From assembly GCA_001803165.1 (NCBI GenBank), contig MHAZ01000003.1, positions 124,001-188,000 of the forward strand: DNA of 64,000 nucleotides, given 5' to 3'. Below are positions 37,758 to 46,582 of the stretch, piece after piece (within the stretch, counting starts at the first letter, position 1; every line of letters starts with the position of its first letter). Made by a program: the position numbers and the translations under genes. The notes below the pieces were generated by a model. That model was not told the DNA's origin and did not search any database. It worked only from the letters and a program-made list of their open reading frames with translations. Source of the DNA: Stygiobacter sp. RIFOXYC2_FULL_38_25 (lineage in GTDB: Bacteria; Bacteroidota; Ignavibacteria; Ignavibacteriales; Melioribacteraceae).

Positions 37758-37876
37758 TAATACCTCCTCAAAGTTATTAAAACTTTTTTCCTTTAGTTTT
37801 GATACCAGAATTTTACCCTTCATACTGCGGAACATTTGGCTTCCTAAAAGCGTCTAAAAGAAAACTTTTTACTCTC

Positions 37877-37893
37877 TTGAAAAGCGCTTTCAA
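37877..37893. repeat. Operator-like inverted repeat upstream of the TonB receptor
   Basis: The 17 bases TTGAAAAGCGCTTTCAA form an inverted repeat with one unpaired A. Another half-site TTGAAAGC occurs at 37911-37918. The core resembles LacI-family operators, but no regulator gene is nearby and the position is about 190 bases before the receptor gene. Confidence 0.2.
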
Positions 37894-37982
37894 AATAGTA
37901 CCCATCCGTATTGAAAGCAAGAAGAATTATTTCCTTTTTTGAGTTTTTTACAAAGCCTTATTTCTTGTGTTGAATTTACAAT

Positions 37983-38017
37983 TAGGGCTTTTCTTTGTCA
38001 AGGACTTAAAAGCCCTA
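37983..38017 (-). terminator. Possible terminator after trxA
   Basis: A 10-bp stem (TAGGGCTTTT at 37983-37992 with AAAAGCCCTA at 38008-38017) lies about 22 bases past the trxA stop, with a 15-base loop. It lacks a strong T-run on the minus strand, so termination is uncertain. Confidence 0.45.
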
Positions 38018-38038
38018 TTTATACTTTATTCACGAATT

Positions 38039-38362
38039 TTAATTAAGAACTTTATCAATTTTTTCTACAAAAGTTCCTTTTGGAACAGCGCCAATAATTG
38101 TCTCTTTGATTTCACCGCCTTTCAAAATTAAAACTGTTGGAATACTTCTTACACCGTATTTAATTGCTACTTGTTGATTTTCATCCACATCTAATTTTCC
38201 AATCTTTACTTTTCCTTCGTATTGCGCAGCTAAGTCTTCCATGATGGGAGCTATCATTCTGCATGGACCACACCAAGTAGCCCAAAAATCAATAACAACA
38301 GGTATATCAGATTTTAATGCTTCAGCATCAAAATTAGAATCAGTAAAGGTAAATGGTTTCAT
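38039..38362 (-). CDS. trxA: Thioredoxin
   Basis: A 107-residue cytosolic disulfide reductase with the active-site WCGPCRM near residue 33 and the cis-proline loop RSIPT near 75. No signal peptide is present, so it acts in the cytosol, where it reduces proteins and ribonucleotide reductase with NADPH-linked thioredoxin reductase. AAAGGAGAG precedes the ATG. It is the last gene after the acyl-CoA dehydrogenase. Confidence 0.97.
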   Translation of the reverse strand: MKPFTFTDSNFDAEALKSDIPVVIDFWATWCGPCRMIAPIMEDLAAQYEGKVKIGKLDVDENQQVAIKYGVRSIPTVLILKGGEIKETIIGAVPKGTFVEKIDKVLN

Positions 38363-38385
38363 TTTACTCTCCTTTTATAATCGAA

Positions 38386-39528
38386 TTACATTGCGCCGTT
38401 TTTCTTAAGAAGCTCACGTGCAATTATTCCTTTTTGAATTTCACTTGTTCCTTCGAATATTCTGTTAATTCTTGAATCGCGATAATATCTTTCAATCGGC
38501 AGTTCTCTTGAGTAGCCCATTCCGCCATATATCTGAACTGCAAAATCTGCAATCTTATCGAGCGATTCCGAACAATACAATTTAACAATTGCAGATGCCT
38601 TGGAAACATCTTTTTTCAAATCATAATCTATAGCTGTTCTGTAAACCATAGATTCCATGGCATAAATCATAGTTGCCATTTCTGCAATCATAAATTGAAT
38701 TGCTTGAAAGTTGGAAATGGTCTGATCAAATTGCTTACGCTGCTTAGAATACTGAACAGACATCTCCAACAGTTCTTTAGAAGCGCCAATGCAGCAAGCA
38801 CCTAAACCTAGTCTACCGGCATTAAGAGTTTTCATTGCTAAAATAAAAGCACGTCCTTCTGTTCCAATTAAATTTTCTTTTGGAATTCTAACATTGTCAA
38901 AAGTAATCGCATTGGTTGTACTTCCCTTTATACCCATTTTCTTTTCTGCCGGACCCGCATGATAACCAGGCAAATTTGTTTCAACAATAAACGCGCTTAT
39001 GCCTTTATCTGTTCTTGCGAAAACAGAAACAGTATCTGCAATAGCTCCGTTTGTAATCCAAAGTTTTTCACCGTTGATTACCCATTCGTCTCCATCAAGA
39101 TGAGCGCGGGTTTTAACATTGAATGAATCCGAACCGGCTTGAGCTTCCGTTAAACAAAAGGCGCCGATTTTTTCTCCCTTAGCAAGGGGAACAAGATATT
39201 TCTGTTTTTGTTCTTCAGTTCCGCCGATATAAATAACATTGGAACCTATTGACTGATGCGCGCCGATGAATGTTGCTGTTGACATACATCCTCGGGCAAT
39301 TTCTTCTTGCATTACACAGTAACCAACTTCCCCGAATCCGCCGCCGCCATATTCTTCCGGAAAAGAAACACCAAGAAATCCGAGCTCGCCAAGTTTTTGT
39401 CTTAGCTCTGCCGGAATTTTTTCTTCTGCATCTATTTTTGCCGCAATAGGTTTGATTTCGTTGTTAACAAAATCGCGCGTCATATCGCGCAGCATGATTT
39501 GTTCTTCTGAGAATTGGAATTCTTGCAT
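38386..39528 (-). CDS. Acyl-CoA dehydrogenase
   Basis: An FAD-dependent enzyme of fatty-acid or branched-chain acyl-CoA oxidation. I start at the ATG at 39526-39528 (MQEFQFSEEQ), giving 380 residues, the standard short-chain length. An upstream frame to 39672 overlaps the next gene and would add a spurious hydrophobic head. Visible are the FAD-binding FCLTEAQAGSDS and LWITNGAIAD, the LGLGACCIGASKELLE helix, and the C-terminal QIYGGMGYSRELPIERYYRDSRI split here, with the catalytic Glu in FEGTSEIQ. Substrate length unknown. Confidence 0.92.
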   Translation of the reverse strand: MQEFQFSEEQIMLRDMTRDFVNNEIKPIAAKIDAEEKIPAELRQKLGELGFLGVSFPEEYGGGGFGEVGYCVMQEEIARGCMSTATFIGAHQSIGSNVIYIGGTEEQKQKYLVPLAKGEKIGAFCLTEAQAGSDSFNVKTRAHLDGDEWVINGEKLWITNGAIADTVSVFARTDKGISAFIVETNLPGYHAGPAEKKMGIKGSTTNAITFDNVRIPKENLIGTEGRAFILAMKTLNAGRLGLGACCIGASKELLEMSVQYSKQRKQFDQTISNFQAIQFMIAEMATMIYAMESMVYRTAIDYDLKKDVSKASAIVKLYCSESLDKIADFAVQIYGGMGYSRELPIERYYRDSRINRIFEGTSEIQKGIIARELLKKNGAM

Positions 39529-39541
39529 TTTATTTATCCAG

Positions 39542-40366
39542 TTATTTAATGATATGGCTTGTCTTCTCGCCAATGTAATTAACAATGTACTCAGCGCCAT
39601 CAACGCCAATAACATTTCCGGAAATCCAATCGGCTTTTTCATCGCATAAAAGAACGATAGCCCTTGCAACATCTTCCGGAGTAGTTAATCTATTGTGCGG
39701 ATTTTTTTGTTTTGCCGCGCTCATCATCTTATCGAACATAGGAATTTTGTTTCCTGCCGGAGTATCGGTTACGCCAGCCATGATAGAATTGCATGTGATT
39801 TTCATGTGACCAAGTTCAACGGAAAGCTGACGTATATGCGCTTCGAGAGAAGCCTTGGCAGCTGATACAGCGCCGTAATTTGGAATAACAGTATGAGAGC
39901 CTGCGCTAGTGAGGGCAAAGATTCTTCCGCCGTGTGCAAACAAATCACGTTGAACTAAGCCTTGTGTCCAGTACACCAACGAGTGAGCCATTACATCCAG
40001 TGTCATATTCATTTGGGAAGGAGACATACAATCATTTGGATTTTTTGAAACGAACGGTTTCAAAGTTCCAAAAGCCAATGAATGAATTAAGACATGAACA
40101 TGAGGATGTTCTTTGGTTGCAAAGCGTTCTTTAACTTCATCAAGAGTATCGTTTATTTTAATTTGATCTGCAGCATTTATATTAAAGAATACAGCTTTTT
40201 GTCCTGTTCTTTCTATTTTTTTTATAACCTGTTGAACGGATGGCATTGTTGCTTGACGGTCTAAGTGAATTCCAAAAATGTTATAACCATGTTTTGCAAG
40301 TTCAACTGCAGACGCTCCGCCAAAACCGCTTGAAGCACCAAGAATTAGTGCCCATTTTTTTTCCAT
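39542..40366 (-). CDS. Enoyl-ACP reductase-like SDR (FabL/FabI type)
   Basis: A 274-residue short-chain dehydrogenase fold. The nucleotide-binding GASSGFGGASAVELAKHGY is at the N-terminus. The catalytic pair has the enoyl-reductase spacing, Tyr164 and Lys171 (YX6K), not the usual SDR YX3K. The C-terminal NPHNRLTTPEDVARAIVLL and GVDGAEYI follow the family. It may reduce the enoyl-ACP double bond in fatty-acid synthesis, perhaps as a FabL-like isozyme. The head-to-tail arrangement with acyl-CoA dehydrogenase (13 bases) is unusual. Confidence 0.8.
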   Translation of the reverse strand: MEKKWALILGASSGFGGASAVELAKHGYNIFGIHLDRQATMPSVQQVIKKIERTGQKAVFFNINAADQIKINDTLDEVKERFATKEHPHVHVLIHSLAFGTLKPFVSKNPNDCMSPSQMNMTLDVMAHSLVYWTQGLVQRDLFAHGGRIFALTSAGSHTVIPNYGAVSAAKASLEAHIRQLSVELGHMKITCNSIMAGVTDTPAGNKIPMFDKMMSAAKQKNPHNRLTTPEDVARAIVLLCDEKADWISGNVIGVDGAEYIVNYIGEKTSHIIK

Positions 40367-40442
40367 TTAGTTTTCCTCTCTCCTAAATTGTGGGGCAAAC
40401 TTAATAAATCGGTTTTTGATTTCAAATGAAAAGTAAGAATGG

Positions 40443-43400
40443 TTAAGTAGGGAAATATCTTACACAATCATCCCCTAAAAGCAAAGTTAGCTTAGAAATC
40501 AGCTCATCGCTTACCGAAACTTTGCTGGAAATCAAAAATTCCCGGTTTGAGCCGTTATCCTTTAATGCTACTACAACTTGTAATTTACCAGGATGCTCTT
40601 CAAGAATTTTTTTTAACTCAAGCATCTTTTCTTTATCGTGAATAGATGAATCTACAATAATTCCCAGACTTTTAGTCAGCTTTTGTTTTACTTCACTTAA
40701 CGGCATTGCTTCATCAACATGAAGTTTGATTGCATCTCCGCTGCTTTCGAGATTACCTTTTACAAGAATTGTTGATTCCGGCAGAATAAGATTTTCGCAT
40801 TTAGCGTAAACTTTGGAAAACATTAAACACTCGCATGAACCGGAAAAATCATCCAGTTTGAAAAATGCCATGTTGTTGCCGCGCTTGTCCATCTTTGTTC
40901 TAAAATCAGTTACAACGCCAATAGCCCGCACGGGCTCTTTGAAATTGTAAGTTTCCTCTTCACCCAAATGAACTGATGCGAACGAGTTATACTCAGCTTC
41001 GTATTTGCGGAGTGGATGATCAGTTAAATAAAAACCAAGTACTTCCCTTTCTTTTGCAAGTCTGTCTTTTACTTCCCAGGCTGGAACGTTAGGTAAAGTT
41101 CTTTCCACATCTTCAAAAGTATCGTGTGAAGCGCCGAACAAACTATCTACTGTAGAGTTTTTTGATGTTTGAACTTTGCCCCCAAACTCCAAAGCTTCTT
41201 GAATTGCCAAAAAATTCTGAGCTCGAGTTCCGCCGAGAGAATCGAAAGCGCCGGCTAAAACCAAGCCTTCAAGTGCACGCTTATTAACAACGCGCGTGTC
41301 TGTATTGGAACAGAAATCATAAATGTCTTTAAAATTTCTTCCGAGATTATCATGCGAATTTTTGATTGCTTCAACAGCGCCAACTCCAACATTCTTAATC
41401 GCGCTCATTCCGAAAATGATAGTCTTTTGCTTAACACCAAACTTAACAGTTGGATGATTAATATCAGGCGGCTGAACTTTAACACCCAGCTTTCGGCAGT
41501 CTTCAAGTAAAGTTGTAACTTTATCCGAGTCGCCATATTCGTTGGAAAGGTTAGCGGCAAGAAATTCTTCCGGATAATGAGCCTTTAAGTAAGCAGTTTG
41601 GTATGCAACTATTGAATAAGCAACCGAGTGACTTTTGTTAAATCCGTAATTGGCAAACTTATCAATCACATCAAAAATTTCCGAAGCGATTCGTTTATCT
41701 ATATTATTAGCAAAAGCGCCGGCAACAAATTTTTCTTTTTGTTCTGCCATTGCTTTCAAATCTTTCTTACCCATTGCACGGCGCAGAATATCAGCCTCAG
41801 CGAGCGACATTCCGGCAACTTTGTTTGCAATCTGAATTACTTGTTCCTGATAAACAATTACACCGTAAGTTTCTTTTAGAATTGTTTCGAGCACATGATG
41901 TAAATACGCAATCTTTTTCTTTCCATTTTTACAAGCGATGAAGTCATCAATAAAATCCATTGGTCCAGGGCGGTACAAAGCATTCATTGCTGAAAGATCT
42001 AAAATGGATGATGGGCGAAGTTGCTTTAAGTACTCGCGCATCGGACCACTTTCAAACTGGAAAACAGCTGTTGTTTGTCCACGGCTAAATAATTCGTATG
42101 TCTTCGCATCATCAACCGGAATATCATCTATATTAATATTTTCGCCACGGTTTTCTTTTACTAGATCAATAGTATCGCGGATGATTGAAAGCGTACGTAA
42201 ACCAAGAAAATCCATTTTGAGCAAACCGGCATCTTCAAGGTCCTTCATGTTGAATTGAGTAACAACTGCGTTATCATCACCATAAATTGCGAGTGGAACG
42301 TGATCGCTTACTGCACCAGGTGTAATTACAACTCCTGCCGCATGTTTGGAAGCATTACGGTTCATACCCTCAAGTATTCGCGAATATTTCAGCAACTCAA
42401 GCATCAGCGGGTCGGTTGTGTTCTTGAGTTCACGCAATTCCGGGACTTCTTCCAGCGCTTGATCTATTGTGTAAACCCGACCGAACTTGGAAGGAATCCA
42501 CTTAGTAATTTCATTTACTTTCGGAATAGGAATTTTGAGAACACGGGCAACATCACGTATAACTGCTTTTGAAGACAATCTATTGAAAGTAATAATCTGA
42601 GCTACAGAACTTTCCCCATACTTTTCCCGCACATAAGTAATTACATCTTCGCGCTGATCGTCTGCAAAATCAACATCTATATCGGGCATGGATTTACGCG
42701 AAGGATTCAAAAATCTTTCGAAGAGCAAATTATATTTTAGCGGATCAACATTAGTAATACCAAGAGCGTAAGCAACTAAACTTCCCGCCGCGCTGCCGCG
42801 TCCCGGACCAACCGGTATTCCTTTACTCTTTGCTGCATTGATAAAATCTTGCACAACCAAAAAATAACCGGGATACTGCATTTCATTGATAACTCTAACT
42901 TCGTATCTAAATCTGTCTTCAATCTCCGGTGTTATTGTTTTAAATCTTTTCTGCAAACCTTCTTCGGCTAGCTGAACAAAATATTCATCAAGCGATTTTG
43001 CTTTAGAATCTTTTGGAATTGGAAAGTGAGGGAACAAATGTCCTTCGGCTTTCAAGTTTAAATTTATCTTCTCTTCAATCTCAATTGTGTGCTCTATTGC
43101 GCCTTTGAAATTCTTGAATATCTTTTTCATCTCTTCGGCGCTTTTGAAATAAATCTCTTCAGTCCCGTAACGAAGATCTTTATAGTCCACCGTTCCCGTT
43201 TTATCGCCAAGGCAGAGCAGAACGTTATGCGGTATTGCGTGCTCTTTCTCGATATAATGAATATCATTTGTACCGACAAGCTTAGCATTTATATCTCTTG
43301 CAAGTTTCGGCATTCCGTCAAGAAGCGGTTGCTCAATCTGCAACCCATGGTTTTGCACTTCGAGATAAAAATCATCACCGAATAATTCTTTTAGCTGAAT

Positions 43401-43901
43401 TGCGATTCGGCGGGCTTTTGCGTAATCATCATTAATGAGCGCTGATGAAACCGGACCAGCAGGACAAGCTGTAGTGCAGATTAAACCTTCACTATATTTT
43501 TGTAATGTTTCGAAGTCAATTCTTGGTCTGTAATAGAAGCCTTCAATGTGCCCGATTGTAGAGAGCTTCATCAAGTTTTTGTAGCCGATATTATTCTTTG
43601 CAAGTAGAACTAGGTGATTGTAATGCTTCTTCTTTGTTCCATAATCCGGTTCATCACCTTTGCGGTCGAAGCGAGTTCCATCAATTACAATGTAGGCTTC
43701 CATTCCGATGATTGGCTTGATGCCTTCTTTGGTAGCTTTCTTATAAAACTCAGAAACGCCAAACATAACACCGTGGTCTGTTAGAGCCACAGCGTGCATG
43801 TTGTGTCGTTTTGCGGCAAGCACAAGTGATTCCACACTACAAGCAGCGTCTTGCAAGCTGTAATGTGAATGATTATGTAAGTGTATAAAATCAGAAGCCA
43901 T
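40443..43901 (-). CDS. dnaE: DNA polymerase III alpha subunit
   Basis: The main replicative polymerase. Its 1152 residues show the N-terminal PHP domain (HNHSHYSLQDAA at about 8), the palm with the catalytic aspartates in PDIDVDF (Asp407, Asp409), GPGRGSAAGSLVAYALGI, the fingers and HhH regions with YGFNKSHSVAY, and the C-terminal OB fold (about 1000) with RAIGVVTDF. A typical DnaE1-type length; no truncation. The alpha subunit also binds the clamp near its C-terminus, though I did not pick the motif. Confidence 0.97.
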   Translation of the reverse strand: MASDFIHLHNHSHYSLQDAACSVESLVLAAKRHNMHAVALTDHGVMFGVSEFYKKATKEGIKPIIGMEAYIVIDGTRFDRKGDEPDYGTKKKHYNHLVLLAKNNIGYKNLMKLSTIGHIEGFYYRPRIDFETLQKYSEGLICTTACPAGPVSSALINDDYAKARRIAIQLKELFGDDFYLEVQNHGLQIEQPLLDGMPKLARDINAKLVGTNDIHYIEKEHAIPHNVLLCLGDKTGTVDYKDLRYGTEEIYFKSAEEMKKIFKNFKGAIEHTIEIEEKINLNLKAEGHLFPHFPIPKDSKAKSLDEYFVQLAEEGLQKRFKTITPEIEDRFRYEVRVINEMQYPGYFLVVQDFINAAKSKGIPVGPGRGSAAGSLVAYALGITNVDPLKYNLLFERFLNPSRKSMPDIDVDFADDQREDVITYVREKYGESSVAQIITFNRLSSKAVIRDVARVLKIPIPKVNEITKWIPSKFGRVYTIDQALEEVPELRELKNTTDPLMLELLKYSRILEGMNRNASKHAAGVVITPGAVSDHVPLAIYGDDNAVVTQFNMKDLEDAGLLKMDFLGLRTLSIIRDTIDLVKENRGENINIDDIPVDDAKTYELFSRGQTTAVFQFESGPMREYLKQLRPSSILDLSAMNALYRPGPMDFIDDFIACKNGKKKIAYLHHVLETILKETYGVIVYQEQVIQIANKVAGMSLAEADILRRAMGKKDLKAMAEQKEKFVAGAFANNIDKRIASEIFDVIDKFANYGFNKSHSVAYSIVAYQTAYLKAHYPEEFLAANLSNEYGDSDKVTTLLEDCRKLGVKVQPPDINHPTVKFGVKQKTIIFGMSAIKNVGVGAVEAIKNSHDNLGRNFKDIYDFCSNTDTRVVNKRALEGLVLAGAFDSLGGTRAQNFLAIQEALEFGGKVQTSKNSTVDSLFGASHDTFEDVERTLPNVPAWEVKDRLAKEREVLGFYLTDHPLRKYEAEYNSFASVHLGEEETYNFKEPVRAIGVVTDFRTKMDKRGNNMAFFKLDDFSGSCECLMFSKVYAKCENLILPESTILVKGNLESSGDAIKLHVDEAMPLSEVKQKLTKSLGIIVDSSIHDKEKMLELKKILEEHPGKLQVVVALKDNGSNREFLISSKVSVSDELISKLTLLLGDDCVRYFPT

Positions 43902-43974
43902 TTATTAATTACGATTTAGGAATTTGGAATTACGATTTAAAAGTAATTCTCAATTCTCCATTTTCAATTCTCAA

Positions 43975-44430
43975 TTATTTCGTTCCAGTGTGTCCGAAGC
44001 CGCCTTCGCCTCTTTGGCTGGCGTTCAAATCATCAGTTACTTTCAAATCTGCCAAATAGACTTTGGATAAAACCATCTGAGCGATTCTATCGCCGCGCTT
44101 AATTACAAAATCTTTTTCACCAAAGTTGAAGAGAATTACTTTCACTTCACCTCGGTAGTCTGAATCAATTGTACCGGGAGAATTTAGAACTCCAATTCCG
44201 TGTTTAACGGCTAATCCACTGCGCGGGCGGACTTGTATTTCAAATCCATGAGGAATTTCCACACGAAGATTTGTTGGTACGAGTGAAACTTTTCCCGTTG
44301 GAATAATTACTTCATTTTCTACTGCGGCGCGAAGATCAAGTCCGCTGCTTCCTTCCGTTGCATATTCCGGAAGTGGTATATCTAAAAAGTTTTCAGATAT
44401 GTGCTGAATTCTAATTTCTATTTTTTCCAT
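43975..44430 (-). CDS. dut: Deoxyuridine 5'-triphosphate nucleotidohydrolase
   Basis: Hydrolyses dUTP to dUMP and pyrophosphate, which limits uracil in DNA and supplies the thymidylate pathway. The 151-residue trimer-type protein has all five motifs: GLDLRAAV, RPRSGLAVKHG, GTIDSDYRGE with the catalytic Asp, RIAQMVL, and the C-terminal RGEGGFGHTG arm. It is immediately downstream of dnaE, 73 bases away. Confidence 0.97.
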   Translation of the reverse strand: MEKIEIRIQHISENFLDIPLPEYATEGSSGLDLRAAVENEVIIPTGKVSLVPTNLRVEIPHGFEIQVRPRSGLAVKHGIGVLNSPGTIDSDYRGEVKVILFNFGEKDFVIKRGDRIAQMVLSKVYLADLKVTDDLNASQRGEGGFGHTGTK

Positions 44431-44519
44431 TGCCCTTAGCGAAGTGTTTATGACAAAGATATGAACAAAAAATAATTTTCAATTCTTGATTTTAAAGAAT
44501 CTACATTTGGAAAGTTGAA

Positions 44520-46007
44520 CTACTTAATCCGGAGAAGCATCTTACTAAGTCTAAGAATTTCACTTTTACTTACCACACGCATAACAAAAAGCATCCCAAC
44601 AAACCCTAAGAGCATAATCAGTTTATAAGTGAACGTTAATCCAACATTATAATAGATATAATAATAAACACCGCTGGTAGCAAATAAAAGGAAAATTATA
44701 CGAGCGATTTTCGAGAGTTCATATTCAATCTTGTAAAACTTTTGAGAGTAATAGTACAATCCGTAAGCCATAACGATATAGGAGGCAAGAGTAGCAAGTG
44801 CGGCGCCCACAATTCCCAAAGCCGGAATTAGCAAAAGATTTGCAACTACATTTACAATTGCGCCGGCACTGGTTACAATTGGGAAATATTTTGTTTTCTC
44901 CTCAATATAAATTCCAGCTTGAAAGTTGTAGTAAATTCCGTTGAATAAATATCCAAGCAAAATGATTGGAACGATTACAAGTCCATCCTGGTAGCGCTCT
45001 TGATAAATCGAAATGCCAAATATTTTCATCTTCATTACATCATCAATAAATAATGAAATTACTATCCAAAGAAGGCTTGTAAATAGTAGAAATAATGTTA
45101 GAACTTTCGAAAAGATTTCTTTTGCATTTTTTTCTTTTGCGTTGGTTAGAAAAAAGGGCTGCCACGCAAACTGGAACATCATAACAACAAGCATCATCAA
45201 CGTACCAAGTTTGTAAGAAGCAGAAAACACACCAAGCGTTTCATAATCTGTTAGTTTTTCAACCATTGGTCTGTTAATTACTTGTACAATTGTTGCAGAT
45301 AAGCTCGCGGGCAAATATGGTACGCCAAACCAAAACATTTTTCTTAGATACTCTTTATCAATTTTCAAGACAAGGTTTTGGAGAATATCGGGAGCGAGCA
45401 GCACAAGATTTAGTAAGGAAGCAATTAAATTAGCAACGAAAATTGATTCCATTCCCCATTTCAATTTGATAAAGAAGAATAGATTCAATAATAGATTTAC
45501 AACGATATTAATCAGACGTATAAGAGCAAACTTCTTGGACTTTCTCTCTAACCGAAGATACGCGAATGGAATTATTGTAACTGTATCTAGTATTAAAATA
45601 AAAATTAGATAGTAAAAGAACCGATAAAAACGATCTGGATCAATCAACAAATACTTTTCCGGAATATCCAGATAACTCATAAACGAATTCTGTAGGAAAT
45701 AAAGGGCTACTGATAAAATAATGGTAGTTACTGTAACGGCAATTAATGCTGTAGAAAATACTTTCTTCTTAGTTTCGCCGGAATTGAGAGATGCATACTT
45801 CATAAATGCCGCATCCATTCCATAAATAAAAACAACATTTAGAAAGGCTATAGCCGCGTAGTAGTTATTGTAAATTCCCATTTCACCTTTATCGGGTAAA
45901 ACGTGAGTATAGAAAGGAGTTAGAATAAAACCGAAAAATCTACCTAGGATGGTGCTTATTCCATAAACAGCGGTGTCTTTTGTAAGTTGCTTAATCTTAT
46001 CTAACAT
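44520..46007 (-). CDS. Wzx-type oligosaccharide flippase
   Basis: A 495-residue inner-membrane protein of about 14 helices, of the MOP/polysaccharide transporter family, which flips lipid-linked repeat units to the periplasm. It starts LDKIKQLTKDTAVYGISTIL, like many Bacteroidota homologs, followed by the YG and GMDAAFMKYA segments. It belongs to the polysaccharide region though no polymerase gene lies next to it. The thioesterase gene is 34 bases upstream. Confidence 0.88.
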   Translation of the reverse strand: MLDKIKQLTKDTAVYGISTILGRFFGFILTPFYTHVLPDKGEMGIYNNYYAAIAFLNVVFIYGMDAAFMKYASLNSGETKKKVFSTALIAVTVTTIILSVALYFLQNSFMSYLDIPEKYLLIDPDRFYRFFYYLIFILILDTVTIIPFAYLRLERKSKKFALIRLINIVVNLLLNLFFFIKLKWGMESIFVANLIASLLNLVLLAPDILQNLVLKIDKEYLRKMFWFGVPYLPASLSATIVQVINRPMVEKLTDYETLGVFSASYKLGTLMMLVVMMFQFAWQPFFLTNAKEKNAKEIFSKVLTLFLLFTSLLWIVISLFIDDVMKMKIFGISIYQERYQDGLVIVPIILLGYLFNGIYYNFQAGIYIEEKTKYFPIVTSAGAIVNVVANLLLIPALGIVGAALATLASYIVMAYGLYYYSQKFYKIEYELSKIARIIFLLFATSGVYYYIYYNVGLTFTYKLIMLLGFVGMLFVMRVVSKSEILRLSKMLLRIK

Positions 46008-46041
46008 CTATAAAAATCCAGCCAAACAATTCTTGGCGTTA

Positions 46042-46458
46042 TTACTTCGTTTCAAAATATTTAGCTAAAACGTCAATGTAAACTTTGGGAGGTCGCACAG
46101 CTTTTTTAGTGTCTTCGCGAATGAATACGTGTGTGGTAAATCCTTCAGCAACAATTTCGCCGGTTTCTTTTTTCTTTACAACATATTCAACTTTCGGTCG
46201 CGGCGTGTAAAGTTCTCTTACAGTTGCATGAATTTCAAGTAAGTCATCGTAAGTTGCCGGGGAAAGATATTTAACACCGGCTTCAATTAACGGTAGTTGA
46301 TAACCTTGTTCTTCGATCTTTCTATAAGGAAAACCGATTGATCTGAATAGTTCTGTTCTGCCTACTTCAAAGTACTCTAAGTATTTTCCGTTATAAACAA
46401 ATTGCATTTTGTCCGTATCTGCGTAACGAACACGAATCTCAGCGGCATTTGTAATCAT
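46042..46458 (-). CDS. YbgC/FadM-type acyl-CoA thioesterase
   Basis: A 138-residue hot-dog fold protein hydrolysing acyl-CoA. The catalytic aspartate is in RYADTDKMQFVYNGKYLEYFE, the family start of 4HBT proteins, and the FTTHVFI strand near 107 closes the fold. Its substrate is not readable from sequence. It lies between accA and the flippase genes, separated from accA by two hairpins (46501-46560). Confidence 0.88.
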   Translation of the reverse strand: MITNAAEIRVRYADTDKMQFVYNGKYLEYFEVGRTELFRSIGFPYRKIEEQGYQLPLIEAGVKYLSPATYDDLLEIHATVRELYTPRPKVEYVVKKKETGEIVAEGFTTHVFIREDTKKAVRPPKVYIDVLAKYFETK

Positions 46459-46500
46459 TGATATATCAGAAGTTTAGTGGATGAACAACATTAATTGTAA

Positions 46501-46560
46501 AGACGCTCCGTTGGAGCGTCTCACTTATATATTTTTTTTAGACGATTCACCGAGTCGTCT
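46501..46560. repeat. Pair of palindromic hairpins between accA and the thioesterase gene
   Basis: Hairpin 1 (46501-46521) has a perfect 9-bp stem, AGACGCTCC with GGAGCGTCT. Hairpin 2 (46540-46560) has a 9-bp stem with one wobble, AGACGATTC with GAGTCGTCT. Both begin AGACG and end CGTCT, and 18 bases of A/T-rich DNA lie between them. They differ in the middle of the stem while keeping complementarity, as expected for a selected or repeat-type element. Neither has a convincing T-run after it on the minus strand. Confidence 0.6.
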
Positions 46561-46582
46561 CTACAAAAAATTCTAGAGTTAC

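Noticed and set aside
37685-38038. tRNA or riboswitch in the 354-base gap between trxA and the TonB receptor gene
   Set aside because: No cloverleaf, no T-loop text and no known riboswitch core was found; only the leader ORF, promoter-like text, an inverted repeat and a weak hairpin.
39529-39672. Upstream extension of the acyl-CoA dehydrogenase gene
   Set aside because: It overlaps the reductase gene by more than 100 bases and would add a hydrophobic head unknown in the family. The ATG at 39528 gives the normal length.
43902-43974. Repeated CAATTCTC-like text between dnaE and dut
   Set aside because: It looks like simple AT-rich slippage-type sequence of 70 bases with no hairpin or ORF, too short and degenerate to name.
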